Below are positions 36,108 to 45,646 of a stretch of 64,000 nt of DNA, piece after piece (the stretch's first letter is position 1; every line of letters begins with the position of its first letter). The notes beneath the pieces were generated by a model. That model saw only the letters and a program-made list of their open reading frames with translations. It had not been told where the DNA came from and ran no database searches. The DNA is from Marinilabiliaceae bacterium JC017. GTDB lineage: Bacteria; Bacteroidota; Bacteroidia; Bacteroidales; Marinilabiliaceae. Where the stretch lies: assembly GCA_004296775.1 (NCBI GenBank), contig RHGE01000059.1, positions 1 to 64,000 on the forward strand, in the 5' to 3' direction. Position numbers and translations under genes: made by a program.

Positions 36108-36986
36108 AATTCTCAGTATTTAAAAGATTTTTTATTCCAAATCATTTTATAACTAAAGACAGATTTATTCGTTTCACCTACCTCTATGATAAAGCTCCCA
36201 ATACCCAATTTCATATCAGGCACACAAAACCAATCAAACGACTATCAGGTAATGAATAACTGTACTTTCGAAAACAAATTTATCAAACCAACATTCCTAA
36301 CGCACACAAATTGAGGTCATAAACGTACAGATTGATCAAATTGGACTCATCCAATTCTAAATCAATTCAGAAACAAGGAACTATGTTTTTTCATGAGAAT
36401 CCTGAAAAAACAGCCTCTTCGAGGGATGTTGCCTTTTGCTGTTTGTTTTAAAAAGACAAGAGATTGTTAGATAATAGTCAGAGATGGCCATTGGCCATAT
36501 TGACGCCAAGATAATAGCTATACATCCTTGTTAGATGACATATAGTTTTATTGGGACGTTGTCCCAAACCCTACTTCATTTTTGGCATTGCCCCAAAAAC
36601 GAAGCAAAAAACGCTCAATTACTCACAAATTGTTTATTCAGGCGTTCGTGATTTCCGCTTCGCTCCAATTAAAAGCTTCTCCCCACCATCTGCAACAGTC
36701 CGTTAGATTTTAGATAAAAGACCATAGGCTGGTTTACATCTAATACGAATTATAGGTTGGAAGATATTGATTCGCAAATAGTGTGATTTTTTGACGGGAT
36801 TAACAAGATTTACATGATAGAGAACGGGCAATGTATTCTTGTAAATAGCAAGGCATCTTCAGTAAGATGCCGAATCCTTCCTGTATAGTACGTACATTCC
36901 CCAAATATTAACCGGGCATCAACTAATCAATAGCAAATCATTGAAAAACTACCAACTAAAAAGACAGTAAGTGAACACCTTTTTAT
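36108..36986. other. Long intergenic stretch with hairpins and a repeat
   Basis: No gene in about 880 bp. It contains the left copy of a 50-bp inverted-pair repeat (36381-36430), a short GGGAC-GTT-GTCCC hairpin near 36554, and a partial copy of the 'agataatagac' repeat (36455 and 36712). Confidence 0.55.
36381..36430 (+). repeat. 50-bp repeat, left copy of an inverted pair
   Basis: CTATGTTTTTTCATGAGAAT continues into CCTGAAAAAACAG and CCTCTTCGAGGGATGTT. The inverse copy is at 41121-41169. Each copy contains a TTTTTTCA..GA-GAA-TC..TGAAAAAA type stem and a CCTC-TTC-GAGG stem. Confidence 0.8.
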
Positions 36987-38894
36987 TTAATTATCCTGAA
37001 CAGGCATGGTAGCGGCATCAATATTCTGACTGCAACTGCATTTAAAAACACCGGGCGTTTGATTTTTAAATTTCTTAAAGGTATTAGTAAAACTGGTTTT
37101 AGACTTAAACCCAACTATATTTGCAATGCCTTCAATGGTCAGATGATCATGTTTTCCTTCTTTCAGAATACGACAAGCTTCCTCTATCCGATATTTATTT
37201 ATCACATAGGTATACGACTCACCATATTTTTGATTGATGGCCCTGGAGAGGTAGGTACGGTTGGTATTTACCGCCTTGGCAATTTGTTCAATATTTAAAT
37301 CAGATTGCAAATACTTTTTATCTTCCGTTATATAAGAAATGAATTCATCCAAAATTAGTCCCTCTTTAAGATCCATCTCACCCGAATCACACACCCTGGT
37401 TTTATTTAACAGCACTTTACTTTCCCTCTTACCCGGCTCACCAACTGCCGGCACTATCTTACGATGCAACCGTTTATATCGCCATATCACAAACCCAACC
37501 AAGGCTATCAACAACAAAACAATCCCTGCTACATTTATCGCCTTGTTGTTTCGGACATTATTCACCTGCTTCTTAAGCTCACCAATCTTTTTCAAGCGCG
37601 AATCCAACTCACGCTTTAGCCACGCCGTTTTATTCCCATGATTAATAAGTGAATCATGCGATTGCTGATACTTCTTCAAATAGTAGATACTCTCACTCAA
37701 CCTACCTTGTTTCTCAAAACAATCGGACAAACTTTTAAATAATTGTTGCCTGGAGGCCCTGAAATTAGTGATTTGAACGGCATCCAGCGCCGCTTTATAA
37801 TGCTTTTCAGCCTCCTTAAAATGCATTGATTGCATATAAACACATCCCAATAAGGTATGATCATTGCCAATACCCACATATGACCTGGCACCCTCGTGCA
37901 GCTTCAAAGCTTCAATTCCATAATACTCTGCAGAATCCAACACACCATTCATATTAAAGACTTCAGCAATGTTGCAATAATTAAAACCTAAATGGGTATC
38001 TCTGTTTAATGCCTTATTTACCTTTGCGGCTTCCTTCAGATAATAAATGGCCGAATCATTCTTTAAACGTGTATAAACACATCCTTTAATATTGTATGGC
38101 AGAGACAATAATCTAAAGAGGTTGTTTTTCTTTGCCGTTTCAATAGAAATATCTGCATATTCCAATGCCAGATCATATTCCTCCATGCGCACATATAGCC
38201 AGCAAAACCAATCATAGGCATTAATAAGCTCCGGAACCAGCTGATGCTCTTCACAGATCTCAATACATTGGATGCCTATTTCCTGGGCTGCTTCATAAAA
38301 TCCTTGATCTTTCAGGATAAAGAACTTTTGCCCCAGTAAGGTAATTCTTGATTGTGGCTGAATTAACTCATCAAAGTACGATAAAAGGGTATTCATTATC
38401 AGGAGTGCACTATCATAATTCCCTCTATTCCTGAATCGATAAGATATCTCCTTTAACTCTGCTATCAGGTAACCGATACTCTTTTGATCCCACTCTGCTC
38501 CATTTATAATACTTTCAACACATAACTCTACCCGGGCCGGATTTAAATCCTCATGCCCCAACGCAGCCAAAGACAACTTGCTCAATTGATTAATTACAGA
38601 GTCTCTACCAGTTGTTAAATGCGAAGGCATCCGTTGAAACAATTCCACCGCCTCTGAAAGATGACATTCTCGCATCATTATTCCTGCCATTAAATATTGC
38701 ACTTCGCTTTTGCTGAGTTCCGGATGGGCTAGCATTAATGCGTAGTAGTTTAATTGACTCGAATCTTTCTGATGACTTAAAAAATCATTTCGGATGGTAA
38801 TTAAACGCTTTAAAAAATCACACCTTTCCTCTGCCCCACAGTAAGCATGTACACTTATGAAAATAAGGATAAATGCAAAAAATCGTTTTGGCAT
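36987..38894 (-). CDS. TPR-containing AraC-type membrane regulator
   Basis: 635 aa from ATG 38894, which gives a proper signal/anchor (MPKRFFAFILIFISVHAYC); an ATG 13 codons upstream is possible. Large periplasmic TPR array (about 60-440; examples NYDSALLIMNTLLSYF, EEYDLALEYADISIETA, MHFKEAEKHYKAAL), one transmembrane helix (about 455-475, INVAGIVLLLIALVGFVIW), and a cytoplasmic AraC/HTH_18 domain (about 515-620; NRTYLSRAINQKYGESYTYV, GFKSKTSFTNTFKKF). It should sense an envelope signal and act directly on DNA. Targets unknown; the SIMPL and secreted-protein genes upstream are candidates. Confidence 0.87.
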   Translation of the reverse strand: MPKRFFAFILIFISVHAYCGAEERCDFLKRLITIRNDFLSHQKDSSQLNYYALMLAHPELSKSEVQYLMAGIMMRECHLSEAVELFQRMPSHLTTGRDSVINQLSKLSLAALGHEDLNPARVELCVESIINGAEWDQKSIGYLIAELKEISYRFRNRGNYDSALLIMNTLLSYFDELIQPQSRITLLGQKFFILKDQGFYEAAQEIGIQCIEICEEHQLVPELINAYDWFCWLYVRMEEYDLALEYADISIETAKKNNLFRLLSLPYNIKGCVYTRLKNDSAIYYLKEAAKVNKALNRDTHLGFNYCNIAEVFNMNGVLDSAEYYGIEALKLHEGARSYVGIGNDHTLLGCVYMQSMHFKEAEKHYKAALDAVQITNFRASRQQLFKSLSDCFEKQGRLSESIYYLKKYQQSHDSLINHGNKTAWLKRELDSRLKKIGELKKQVNNVRNNKAINVAGIVLLLIALVGFVIWRYKRLHRKIVPAVGEPGKRESKVLLNKTRVCDSGEMDLKEGLILDEFISYITEDKKYLQSDLNIEQIAKAVNTNRTYLSRAINQKYGESYTYVINKYRIEEACRILKEGKHDHLTIEGIANIVGFKSKTSFTNTFKKFKNQTPGVFKCSCSQNIDAATMPVQDN

Positions 38895-39115
38895 ATCCCA
38901 ATGCCTTTTTACCCCATTTCTTTGAATCATCATAATGCAAGTCTGAGTTATTGCCGGTTTGAGTTAATTTTCACCTCCGTGGAAAAGGTTTTTAAGTCAA
39001 AAAAAGCTTTACCAATAAAATAAGCTCAATCTATCAGTTAATTGCAAAAACTTAACGAATTATTTTGCAGATAATCAGAGCATCTAATTATCCAGTTTAA
39101 TGACATGCAGCTATC

Positions 39116-39760
39116 TTACTCAATTCTCCAGGTAACTGTAACATTTTCACTCATATCAATATCTGACGGATTTATATCCGGCATCAACGCATCACCACAC
39201 ATCATCGAATTATTGTCATAACACAATTTCGTATCTGAATGAAAATATACATCCGCAAAGGAATAATTTATATTCAATATTTCTTGTAATAAAACATCAG
39301 CAGTCTTGGCAATTATTAAAGCCTTTTCTTTTGCATTTTTGATCGCATTCACCAATAACTCTTTAAGACAACTCTCTTTATCCCGAACACCAAACTCAAT
39401 CCTAAACTCTATCCCATTATCACATTTTGTAATGCTGTTTATTATTCTATTTACAAGAGCATGATCAAATGGTATTTCCAAAACTAAATCATGCTGAGCA
39501 CTAAATCCTAAAAAATCATCTTGTTCTGTTCTTTTGTTCCACCGAGTTAGGGTATTCACTCTAAAATCTTTAGTTTTTAAGTTTTCCATACCTACCCCCA
39601 GGGAATCGATAGTATTCCTTATTAATTTAACTTGCGTATTTAATTTTTCAACAGCTGTGACATAATTCAAATCACGTGCTTTCACCGGGAATTTAATAAT
39701 CACCAAATCCGGATTGACAGATAGTTTTCCTTTCCCTGTAATTACTAAAGTTCTTTCCAT
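39116..39760 (-). CDS. SIMPL (DUF541) domain protein
   Basis: 214 aa. SIMPL-domain hallmarks: opening TLVITGKGKLSVNPDLVIIKF, quoted as VITGKGKLSVNPD, then SLGVGMENLKTKDFRV and a C-terminal VTWRIE strand. Unlike most family members it has no signal peptide, so it appears cytoplasmic. Family function is poorly known (linked to oxidative or envelope stress in some bacteria). ATG at 39760. Stands alone. Confidence 0.8.
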   Translation of the reverse strand: MERTLVITGKGKLSVNPDLVIIKFPVKARDLNYVTAVEKLNTQVKLIRNTIDSLGVGMENLKTKDFRVNTLTRWNKRTEQDDFLGFSAQHDLVLEIPFDHALVNRIINSITKCDNGIEFRIEFGVRDKESCLKELLVNAIKNAKEKALIIAKTADVLLQEILNINYSFADVYFHSDTKLCYDNNSMMCGDALMPDINPSDIDMSENVTVTWRIE

Positions 39761-39882
39761 ATCGAATGCTGTTTATTTTATTATTAAGCTGATTTTAATA
39801 GGTGTAAATTTATTTTCTAAGGACATATGGAACTCACAAGTATATTTGATCATCTTCCTGTGTGAAAAATAGATAATCAAAT

Positions 39883-40521
39883 TTACATATTCATTTCTTC
39901 TAATATATTACTTGCTCTCTCCGCGGTAATTCGTTCTGCATAGAACAAGATTACTAAATCATAGCTATCCATCAATTCCTTCGCTGATTTTCCTGCAGGA
40001 CATTCTAACCAACCACCTGAAGCTTTGATCTTTTCACTGTTTTCATAAAGCGCATAATAAAACATTATTTCACTTTTTTCCGGCAGGCTGTCTAAAACAA
40101 CTGTTCTTCCATAGAAGGCTGAAATTTTAACTTTAGATATATCAATCTTCTGATGAGCTGAAAATCCAGATAAAGACGCTTTCATCAACAGGGAATCCCC
40201 CTCCTCGAAAAAATAGAATCTATGAAAAACAGTGGTATCATTACGTGAATGATGATGATTAAATTGAATGCCGTTTTCTATCTGAAGATCTTCTATTATA
40301 TGTCTTTGCTCAATCTGTTTTCCTTTCTCATATATCTCATAACTAATCGAAACATACTCTCCTTTCTTTAAGGCAAACGGAAACTTAAACACATTTATTC
40401 CCTGCTCTTGTAAAATATTTTTTAAGTCTTCTGAATCAATTTCATATTCATTATTTAATCCCTGTCCGAAGATTAAAGTTGATATTAACAGTAATGCTTG
40501 AATAATTATTATGGCTTTCAT
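39883..40521 (-). CDS. Secreted protein, function unknown
   Basis: 212 aa from ATG 40521. Signal peptide MKAIIIIQALLLISTLIFGQ. The rest is mainly beta-strand with ISYEIYEKGKQIEQRHIIED, a His cluster FNHHHSRNDTTVFH, and two similar halves (KKGEYVSISYEIYE and EIMFYYALYENSEKI). No domain recognised and no catalytic signature. Upstream sequence resembles the region before the sugar-binding protein (19233-19310) in the words CATATGGAACTC and AAATTTACAT. Confidence 0.65.
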   Translation of the reverse strand: MKAIIIIQALLLISTLIFGQGLNNEYEIDSEDLKNILQEQGINVFKFPFALKKGEYVSISYEIYEKGKQIEQRHIIEDLQIENGIQFNHHHSRNDTTVFHRFYFFEEGDSLLMKASLSGFSAHQKIDISKVKISAFYGRTVVLDSLPEKSEIMFYYALYENSEKIKASGGWLECPAGKSAKELMDSYDLVILFYAERITAERASNILEEMNM

Positions 40522-41204
40522 ATGTTTAAAATTTAGTATCAAGACAAAAGACTAATAAATACAGAAATACCAAGGCCCTGTGTTTTTAATCATTCTCTTG
40601 TGTGTTTAAAGCTTAATCATGGTCGTTTCACATGTTTAATTTTTACATATTATTCTAATAGGCGAAAGATAATGGACTGCTAACACAGAGTCTTCAAGGC
40701 TTGACAACCTAACAAAAGATAAGATAACTCTAAATTGACGCTACCAGTACCTTAGGTCTCACGCAGATTCCCACAGATCCCAAGGGATGCAGAGAGGATT
40801 ATTCTACACATCTACTAAAAGGATTCAAATACTCGTAATTCATTTTCTTTTCGCCCGGTCACTCTTTTCCCCTCCTAAAAGAATTAGGAGGGGTGATTTT
40901 CATTGAGTAAGCAATGAAAATCGGGGTGGTTTGATTGCAATATAACCAGTGAGGATTAAAAGAGTATAGGCGCTTAGACAGAAACTTTTACCAACATGTT
41001 GTTCAAATTGGAGGGAAATATATAGAGAATTTAGAGGGGAAATAAATAGAAATACATGGAAACAGATTGAAATAGACCGCACTTACCAATGTCAATCTAG
41101 AACAACAATTAGCATTAAGTAACATCCCTCGAAGAGGTTTTTTTTCAGGATTCTCCTGAAAAAACATAGATACTAAAGCACAAAATTCTTCTTTTTATTC
41201 ACTT
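40522..41204. other. Intergenic stretch with hairpins
   Basis: No gene. Two perfect inverted repeats lie side by side: CCCCTCCTAA / TTAGGAGGGG (40869-40893) and TTTTCATTG / CAATGAAAA (40897-40920). A partial 'agataatggac' repeat is near 40670. The right copy of the 50-bp inverted pair is at 41121-41169. Confidence 0.6.
41121..41169 (-). repeat. 50-bp repeat, right copy of an inverted pair
   Basis: AACATCCCTCGAAGAGG, a T8 run, CAGGATTCTCCTG and AAAAAACATAG: the reverse complement of 36381-36430 with a few changes. The inner stem TTTTTTCAGGA / TCCTGAAAAAA is perfect in this copy. Confidence 0.8.
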
Positions 41205-41915
41205 TCAAGTCACTCTTTGGCGTATTAATCCAATGCTTCGATCGATTTCTCTTTGTAATCTTGGGCTTGCTAATTCTTCCTTCTCTTGTTGCAGAAAACC
41301 CAAACTCTCTGGTAAACCGCTGCAGGCACGAATGATTTTCCATTTCACCAGGTCATTGTCTTTGATTGACTCGTAACGGTTTTTCAACTTATGAAAAACG
41401 CCTTTACTTCCATTGTAAAAACAGATAAAACCAATGGCATCAATAGCTTCGCTTAACTGTTCTTCTTTTGCGGTTTCAATGAATTTTAAAAGATCCGGTA
41501 ATGCACTGCTTCCAATTCGTATTATCGTTCTTGCTGCAATATCCCTTGGCAACGGATAATTCAACTTCTTAAATGCCTTATCAGGTACGGTTTGATGTTG
41601 ATTTTCCCCTATTCTCCCAAATTGACCTATCAATGGTCTTATAGCTATTTCTCCACATCGAGCCAAAGCATTGGAGATTTCCATTTTCGAATAAAGCTTC
41701 TTTTCTAAAATCAATGCATTGAGCAAACCATCCACTGCTCTTTCTAATTCTCCCTCTTTGGGCAACAACCTTGCAGCTAGCGTTCTTTCTTTCGGGGCTT
41801 TACTTTGCAACAATTCAAGTGCCTCTTCCGTGGTCAGGTCATAAGACTTTGTATCAAACTCTTCAGGTAAAAACCCTCTTTTTTCTAATTGTTCTTCTGT
41901 ACTTTTTATTCTCAT
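41205..41915 (-). CDS. HEAT-repeat-like helical protein
   Basis: 236 aa from ATG 41915 (a TTG lies four codons upstream). All-helical, with HEAT-like pairs: AVDGLLNALILEKKLYSKMEIS..LARCGEIAIRPLIGQFG, DIAARTIIRIGSSALPDLLKFIE, and EEQLSEAIDAIGFICFYNGS (quoted in parts). No signal peptide. HEAT proteins act as protein scaffolds or phycobilin-lyase-like adaptors; no partner is apparent. Isolated gene. Confidence 0.75.
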   Translation of the reverse strand: MRIKSTEEQLEKRGFLPEEFDTKSYDLTTEEALELLQSKAPKERTLAARLLPKEGELERAVDGLLNALILEKKLYSKMEISNALARCGEIAIRPLIGQFGRIGENQHQTVPDKAFKKLNYPLPRDIAARTIIRIGSSALPDLLKFIETAKEEQLSEAIDAIGFICFYNGSKGVFHKLKNRYESIKDNDLVKWKIIRACSGLPESLGFLQQEKEELASPRLQREIDRSIGLIRQRVT

Positions 41916-42141
41916 CAACTCTATCAATACTGAAAATTAAACACCTCCTTCTTCATTGCGAATAGTTGCTCCAACGCTGAAACATTCAATTGTATATCCT
42001 GCTAAACTACTACAGACCCAATACCCTGCCGTGAAACGAAAAAAAAAATTTACAGCGCACCTGCTTTATTTCTTTTTAATAACTTTTTAATATCCAGCAC
42101 GAAAACATACATTCCGTGAAGCTGAAAACAATGTTTATGTA

Positions 42142-43227
42142 TTACAAGGCATATTTTAATAATTCCTCTTTATTTATTTCTTGAATTTTCATTGGGTACT
42201 TATTTCTAATTGTTCTTACAACTTCATATTCTAATTCAAGATAGTCAGACTGCTTATAATTACTCATAGAATATTCATTTCTAAGGTCGATATATGCTTG
42301 CTGCATTGCAACAACATAGTTTATATAAGTTTCGAAATCTAATTGCTCGCAAAAAAAGACCTTTAATACTGAATTATTATTCAACCTAATTAGTTTTTTC
42401 AAGTTCTCTTTTAAATCATCAGGTTCAACTTTGCGACTATTTAAGAATAAAAAGTCCACATTTATTTGAATTACAATATTTTCTTGCTTTTTCCCAATTC
42501 CTACAGGAAGTGGAGGCGGCAATGGTAAATCACCAATTATACCCAACGGAGGTAGGCGAAATCCAATAGTTGTCAATGCATCATTTTTACTAAATATTAC
42601 ATAACCAATTGCATTCAATTGCCCTTTTCTTAATTCTGTTTTAATCTTATTTAGTAATTCTACCTTAAGTTCTTTATCTATAAAAAGTTGACAATTATCT
42701 TTCCTCCTCCTGTTACGAAGAGCTAAATATGATGTATCATTTATCTCATGCAATTCACCGTTAAAATAAACGACCATCTTTTTATTAATATAATCCACAT
42801 ACATTGTGTTTAAATAGTTATCTCTCGTACTTTGAAAACTATTTTTTAATTGCGGTAAATCTATGGAAGCTCCTTTTTTATGATTGAAATATTCAACAAT
42901 ATTCTCATATGTATTTCTTTCAAATACCTGAATTGCGGTATCTTCACCTACATCATAAATTTGCAATCTATTTTTATTCTTTTTTATTATTGACTTATAA
43001 ATTTGAACTGCCCCATTAGAATAAAATGTATCATTATTAAAATAATATATTTTCTCAAATGTCTGATTGTTTACTGTGTCCTTATATGAGAAATCTCCAA
43101 TTTCTAGAATTGATGGATTTTGAAAGTTATCTACCTCAATCCATGTTCCATTAATACCTTCTTCTCTGTTTCGGCAACTACTTATGATGTTTGGTATTAA
43201 AAAAAGAATGTATATAAGTTTTTTCAT
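42142..43227 (-). CDS. Lipoprotein with ExbD/TolR-like C-terminal domain
   Basis: 361 aa. Lipobox IISSC (Cys18). The first 120 residues look like a small lipocalin-type lipoprotein (NGTWIEVDNFQNPSILEIGD, YYFNNDTFYSNG). After a Pro-rich linker (LPLPPPLPVG) residues about 255-330 follow the ExbD/TolR periplasmic pattern: VIQINVDFLFLNSRKVEPDD, LKKLIRLNNNSVLKVFFCEQ, TYINYVVAMQQAYIDLRNEY. This is a resemblance in pattern, not proof. If correct it is an outer-envelope protein carrying a Ton-type domain. ATG at 43227. No exbB or tonB gene adjacent. Confidence 0.65.
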   Translation of the reverse strand: MKKLIYILFLIPNIISSCRNREEGINGTWIEVDNFQNPSILEIGDFSYKDTVNNQTFEKIYYFNNDTFYSNGAVQIYKSIIKKNKNRLQIYDVGEDTAIQVFERNTYENIVEYFNHKKGASIDLPQLKNSFQSTRDNYLNTMYVDYINKKMVVYFNGELHEINDTSYLALRNRRRKDNCQLFIDKELKVELLNKIKTELRKGQLNAIGYVIFSKNDALTTIGFRLPPLGIIGDLPLPPPLPVGIGKKQENIVIQINVDFLFLNSRKVEPDDLKENLKKLIRLNNNSVLKVFFCEQLDFETYINYVVAMQQAYIDLRNEYSMSNYKQSDYLELEYEVVRTIRNKYPMKIQEINKEELLKYAL

Positions 43228-43426
43228 TTATGTTAATCATTTACATCCCCTATAATGGAGAAAGAATATCAAATCGCTCCATCTACCCCTCACAGAACCA
43301 AACCTACAGTTGTATTCACACACGTTATTTACATATGGTATACATGTTTAAGCCTTCATCCAAAGACCGAATAATTTCAAGAAACAAAACAGTTTACTGG
43401 GCCAAAGCATCTTGCTCTCACCTATG

Positions 43427-44203
43427 TTAAAGTTGAATCTCAAAATTTGAATAGGAAAAGGTACCGCTACCATGTTTTAATAATCCCTTTTCATATAATT
43501 GGGTAAAGGCATGATCCATATCTTTAATAACAGACAATGGAACATCTAAATCATGATGTGCCGGAAGAATTCTTTTTACTGATAAAGACAATAACTTCTT
43601 GATGGAATGCATGTATGCAATGGGATCGGTAGATGGGAAATAGGCAAATAATTTCCCCAAATAAATCAAATCACCCGTAAATAAATACCCTTTATCTTTT
43701 TCGTAAAAACAGATATGTCCGGGGGAATGACCGGGCGTATGTAAAACCTGAATGGTTCGTTCACCCAATTCAATGGTATCATTATCGCTCAATACTCTTG
43801 TTGGAGTTCCTTCAAACAGATAGTAATTATTAACATCAAATTCCTTTGGGAAATCACAAGGCTCTTCAATTAAAAAGTTTCTGACTTGCTCAATTGACAA
43901 AGGGAAACCGCCGTTAAGCCAGTCGGTTTCATCTTCATGAACATAGATATCGTTAAAATATTTATGGCCGCCTATGTGATCATAATGCACATGGGTAGCA
44001 ACAGCCGTAACAGGATTGTTCGTTAGTTTTTGTACCTGTTCCCAAATATTTTCTACGCCAAGCCCAGTATCAATTAATAAACTTTTATTTGTGCCATTCA
44101 GCAAGTAGCAATGTGTTTCTTCCCAATGCTTATACTCACTAATAACAAATGTGTTGGCATCTAATTCGTCAATTGTAAACCAATTTTCGCTTTTACTTGT
44201 CAT
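43427..44203 (-). CDS. Metallo-beta-lactamase fold hydrolase
   Basis: 258 aa. Full set of MBL metal motifs: HVHYDHIGG (His71, His73, Asp75, His76), HTPGHSPGHICF, FTGDLIYLG and LPAHHD. Glyoxalase II-like subgroup. Substrate cannot be told from the sequence; hydrolysis of thioesters, lactones or phosphate esters occurs in the family. Cytoplasmic (no signal). ATG at 44203. Stands alone. Confidence 0.9.
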   Translation of the reverse strand: MTSKSENWFTIDELDANTFVISEYKHWEETHCYLLNGTNKSLLIDTGLGVENIWEQVQKLTNNPVTAVATHVHYDHIGGHKYFNDIYVHEDETDWLNGGFPLSIEQVRNFLIEEPCDFPKEFDVNNYYLFEGTPTRVLSDNDTIELGERTIQVLHTPGHSPGHICFYEKDKGYLFTGDLIYLGKLFAYFPSTDPIAYMHSIKKLLSLSVKRILPAHHDLDVPLSVIKDMDHAFTQLYEKGLLKHGSGTFSYSNFEIQL

Positions 44204-45063
44204 CTGTTTATTTTTCTTTATTGAAAAAAACTATTTCAGCATAACCTTACCATGGCATTCAGAGATAAGAATCAAGGCTTAATATTTAGACAATAGACTG
44301 TGAACACATAGACACTGAGGCACTGAGTTCTTTGTTTAATCATTCTTCGGTATTTTTTAATAATTATCAAAATATAACCGTCATCTCTTTTTATTCTCAA
44401 AAAAAGTTACACATACCACCCCAAATCGACACAATATATGCCCCTTTCAATACGTCTTTAATTTCATCATTCAAGATTAAAATTTCAAAACATAGTTGGC
44501 AGAAGTACTTCATTTTGCCAGCGATGGCTTAAGAACATGAAAGAGTGCATGTGTAATTTTCATAATCTGACTTTTGGGTCTGTAAATGTAACAAAATTGA
44601 GAAATATAACTTGGTATAATCAATATGTTTCCCAACGCCCTATTTTAATTTTGTATAAAAGAGATGAGTTTAATTCTGCCAGGGTATCACTTTGTAAGTT
44701 GTTTATACTTTAGCTTTATCACTGATCGAGAAAACTAAAAGACACAATCACAATAGATCGTTAAATTTTAGATAATAGACATTAAACTGATTTACATTAC
44801 TCTCACTTTTAGACCATTAATAGCTTTGTCTATTGAGTGAACATAAACCGTTTCAATTACTTACAAAAGTTTAACGAACTATTGATAACAAATACAATCC
44901 AAAAACCATTGAGGAATATACCCAGCTTACCGTAATCACTGACAAGTGGCACAGGTTGTGCGCTCGGCGAAGATTGCATCTTCGTCGTTACTAGAGGTTA
45001 GTTTGCAACTAATATGGTGAAGCTGTTTATGAAAAATGAAAGGCTTAAAAGGAGCGCAAGTAT
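44204..45063. other. Long intergenic stretch with repeats
   Basis: About 860 bp, no gene. Holds a dispersed repeat copy at 44281-44345 (ACAATAGACTGTGAACACAT then AGACACTGAGGCACTGAG), a shorter piece near 44765 (TTTTAGATAATAGACATTAA), and the first double-hairpin repeat at 44924-45015. Confidence 0.6.
44924..45015 (+). repeat. Double-hairpin repeat, copy 1 of 3
   Basis: AGCTTACCGTAATCACTGAC leads into GCACA-GGT-TGTGC and CGAAGAT-TGC-ATCTTCG stems, then GTCGTTA and GTTTGCAACTAATA. Same order of words at 49203-49290 and 49470-49555. Read in reverse, all three can be translated as a short Asp/Glu- and Cys-containing tail, but no full gene is attached. Confidence 0.8.
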
Positions 45064-45064
45064 T

Positions 45065-45114
45065 GACCTTGCGACAAGGTCGAGATAAAAAAAAGGACCA
45101 CCAAGGGCCCTTTT
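45065..45114 (-). terminator. Hairpins behind the PNPOx-like gene
   Basis: Two adjacent stems: GACCTTG-CGA-CAAGGTC (45065-45081) and AAAAGG..CCTTTT (45091-45114, inner CC/GG pairing, one mismatch) preceded by an A8 run, i.e. a T-run on the minus strand. Together they form a plausible terminator for the unit ending at 45146. Confidence 0.7.
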
Positions 45115-45145
45115 ACTAAAAAACTTATGAGAATTAATGTCCCGA

Positions 45146-45592
45146 TTAAAAATCAATCGTTTCAGTATTCCCCATCCCTTTGGTATTGTCAATGAAACGT
45201 GCCTGTACCGGTTCCAACTTTACCAATTGTAATTTATCAGCAAACTCAGGCGGATAATTGGTCACTTGGGGAAACTTTTGGACATACATCCCCATGATAC
45301 GTTTCAATTCTGTTTCGTCTTTCACAAAACTAGCCCGCCCCAACATTTGCACGCCTTGTATCTGACTCCAATCCTTGTAATCCTCATCAACGGTATAGGC
45401 AACTTTAGGATTCTTACCAATGTTCTGCATCTTCCGTAACTGTGGATGCGAAACAAAATATACGGCAATACCATCCGATACATATTCCACACTGTGAGCC
45501 ATAGGTTGGCCTTCTTCATTAACAGTAGCCAGGGTTAATAATCCATGTCCTTTCAAATAATCTTCAATGCTTTTAATTGTCTCTGTCTTCAT
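45146..45592 (-). CDS. Pyridoxamine 5'-phosphate oxidase-like flavoprotein
   Basis: 148 aa, single split beta-barrel of the PNPOx-like FMN-binding family: GLLTLATVNEEGQPMAHSVEYV, quoted as LATVNEEGQPMAHS, then YFVSHPQLRKMQNIGKNPKVA and IQGVQMLGRASFV. Members bind FMN, F420 or haem; small forms like this are often reductases of unknown substrate. It is 54 bp downstream of a TetR regulator on the same strand, so the regulator probably controls it. Confidence 0.87.
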   Translation of the reverse strand: MKTETIKSIEDYLKGHGLLTLATVNEEGQPMAHSVEYVSDGIAVYFVSHPQLRKMQNIGKNPKVAYTVDEDYKDWSQIQGVQMLGRASFVKDETELKRIMGMYVQKFPQVTNYPPEFADKLQLVKLEPVQARFIDNTKGMGNTETIDF

Positions 45593-45646
45593 TTTTTCTG
45601 GTTTCTAGAGGAATTAAATCATCCTCATTTTACATTTTGGCAATAT

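Noticed and set aside
40900-41082. 60-codon frame on the minus strand
   Set aside because: Falls over hairpin DNA and the approach to the 50-bp repeat; no start context or family.
44998-45192. 64-codon minus-strand frame downstream of the flavoprotein
   Set aside because: Overlaps a double-hairpin repeat, a terminator and the end of a well-supported gene in another frame.
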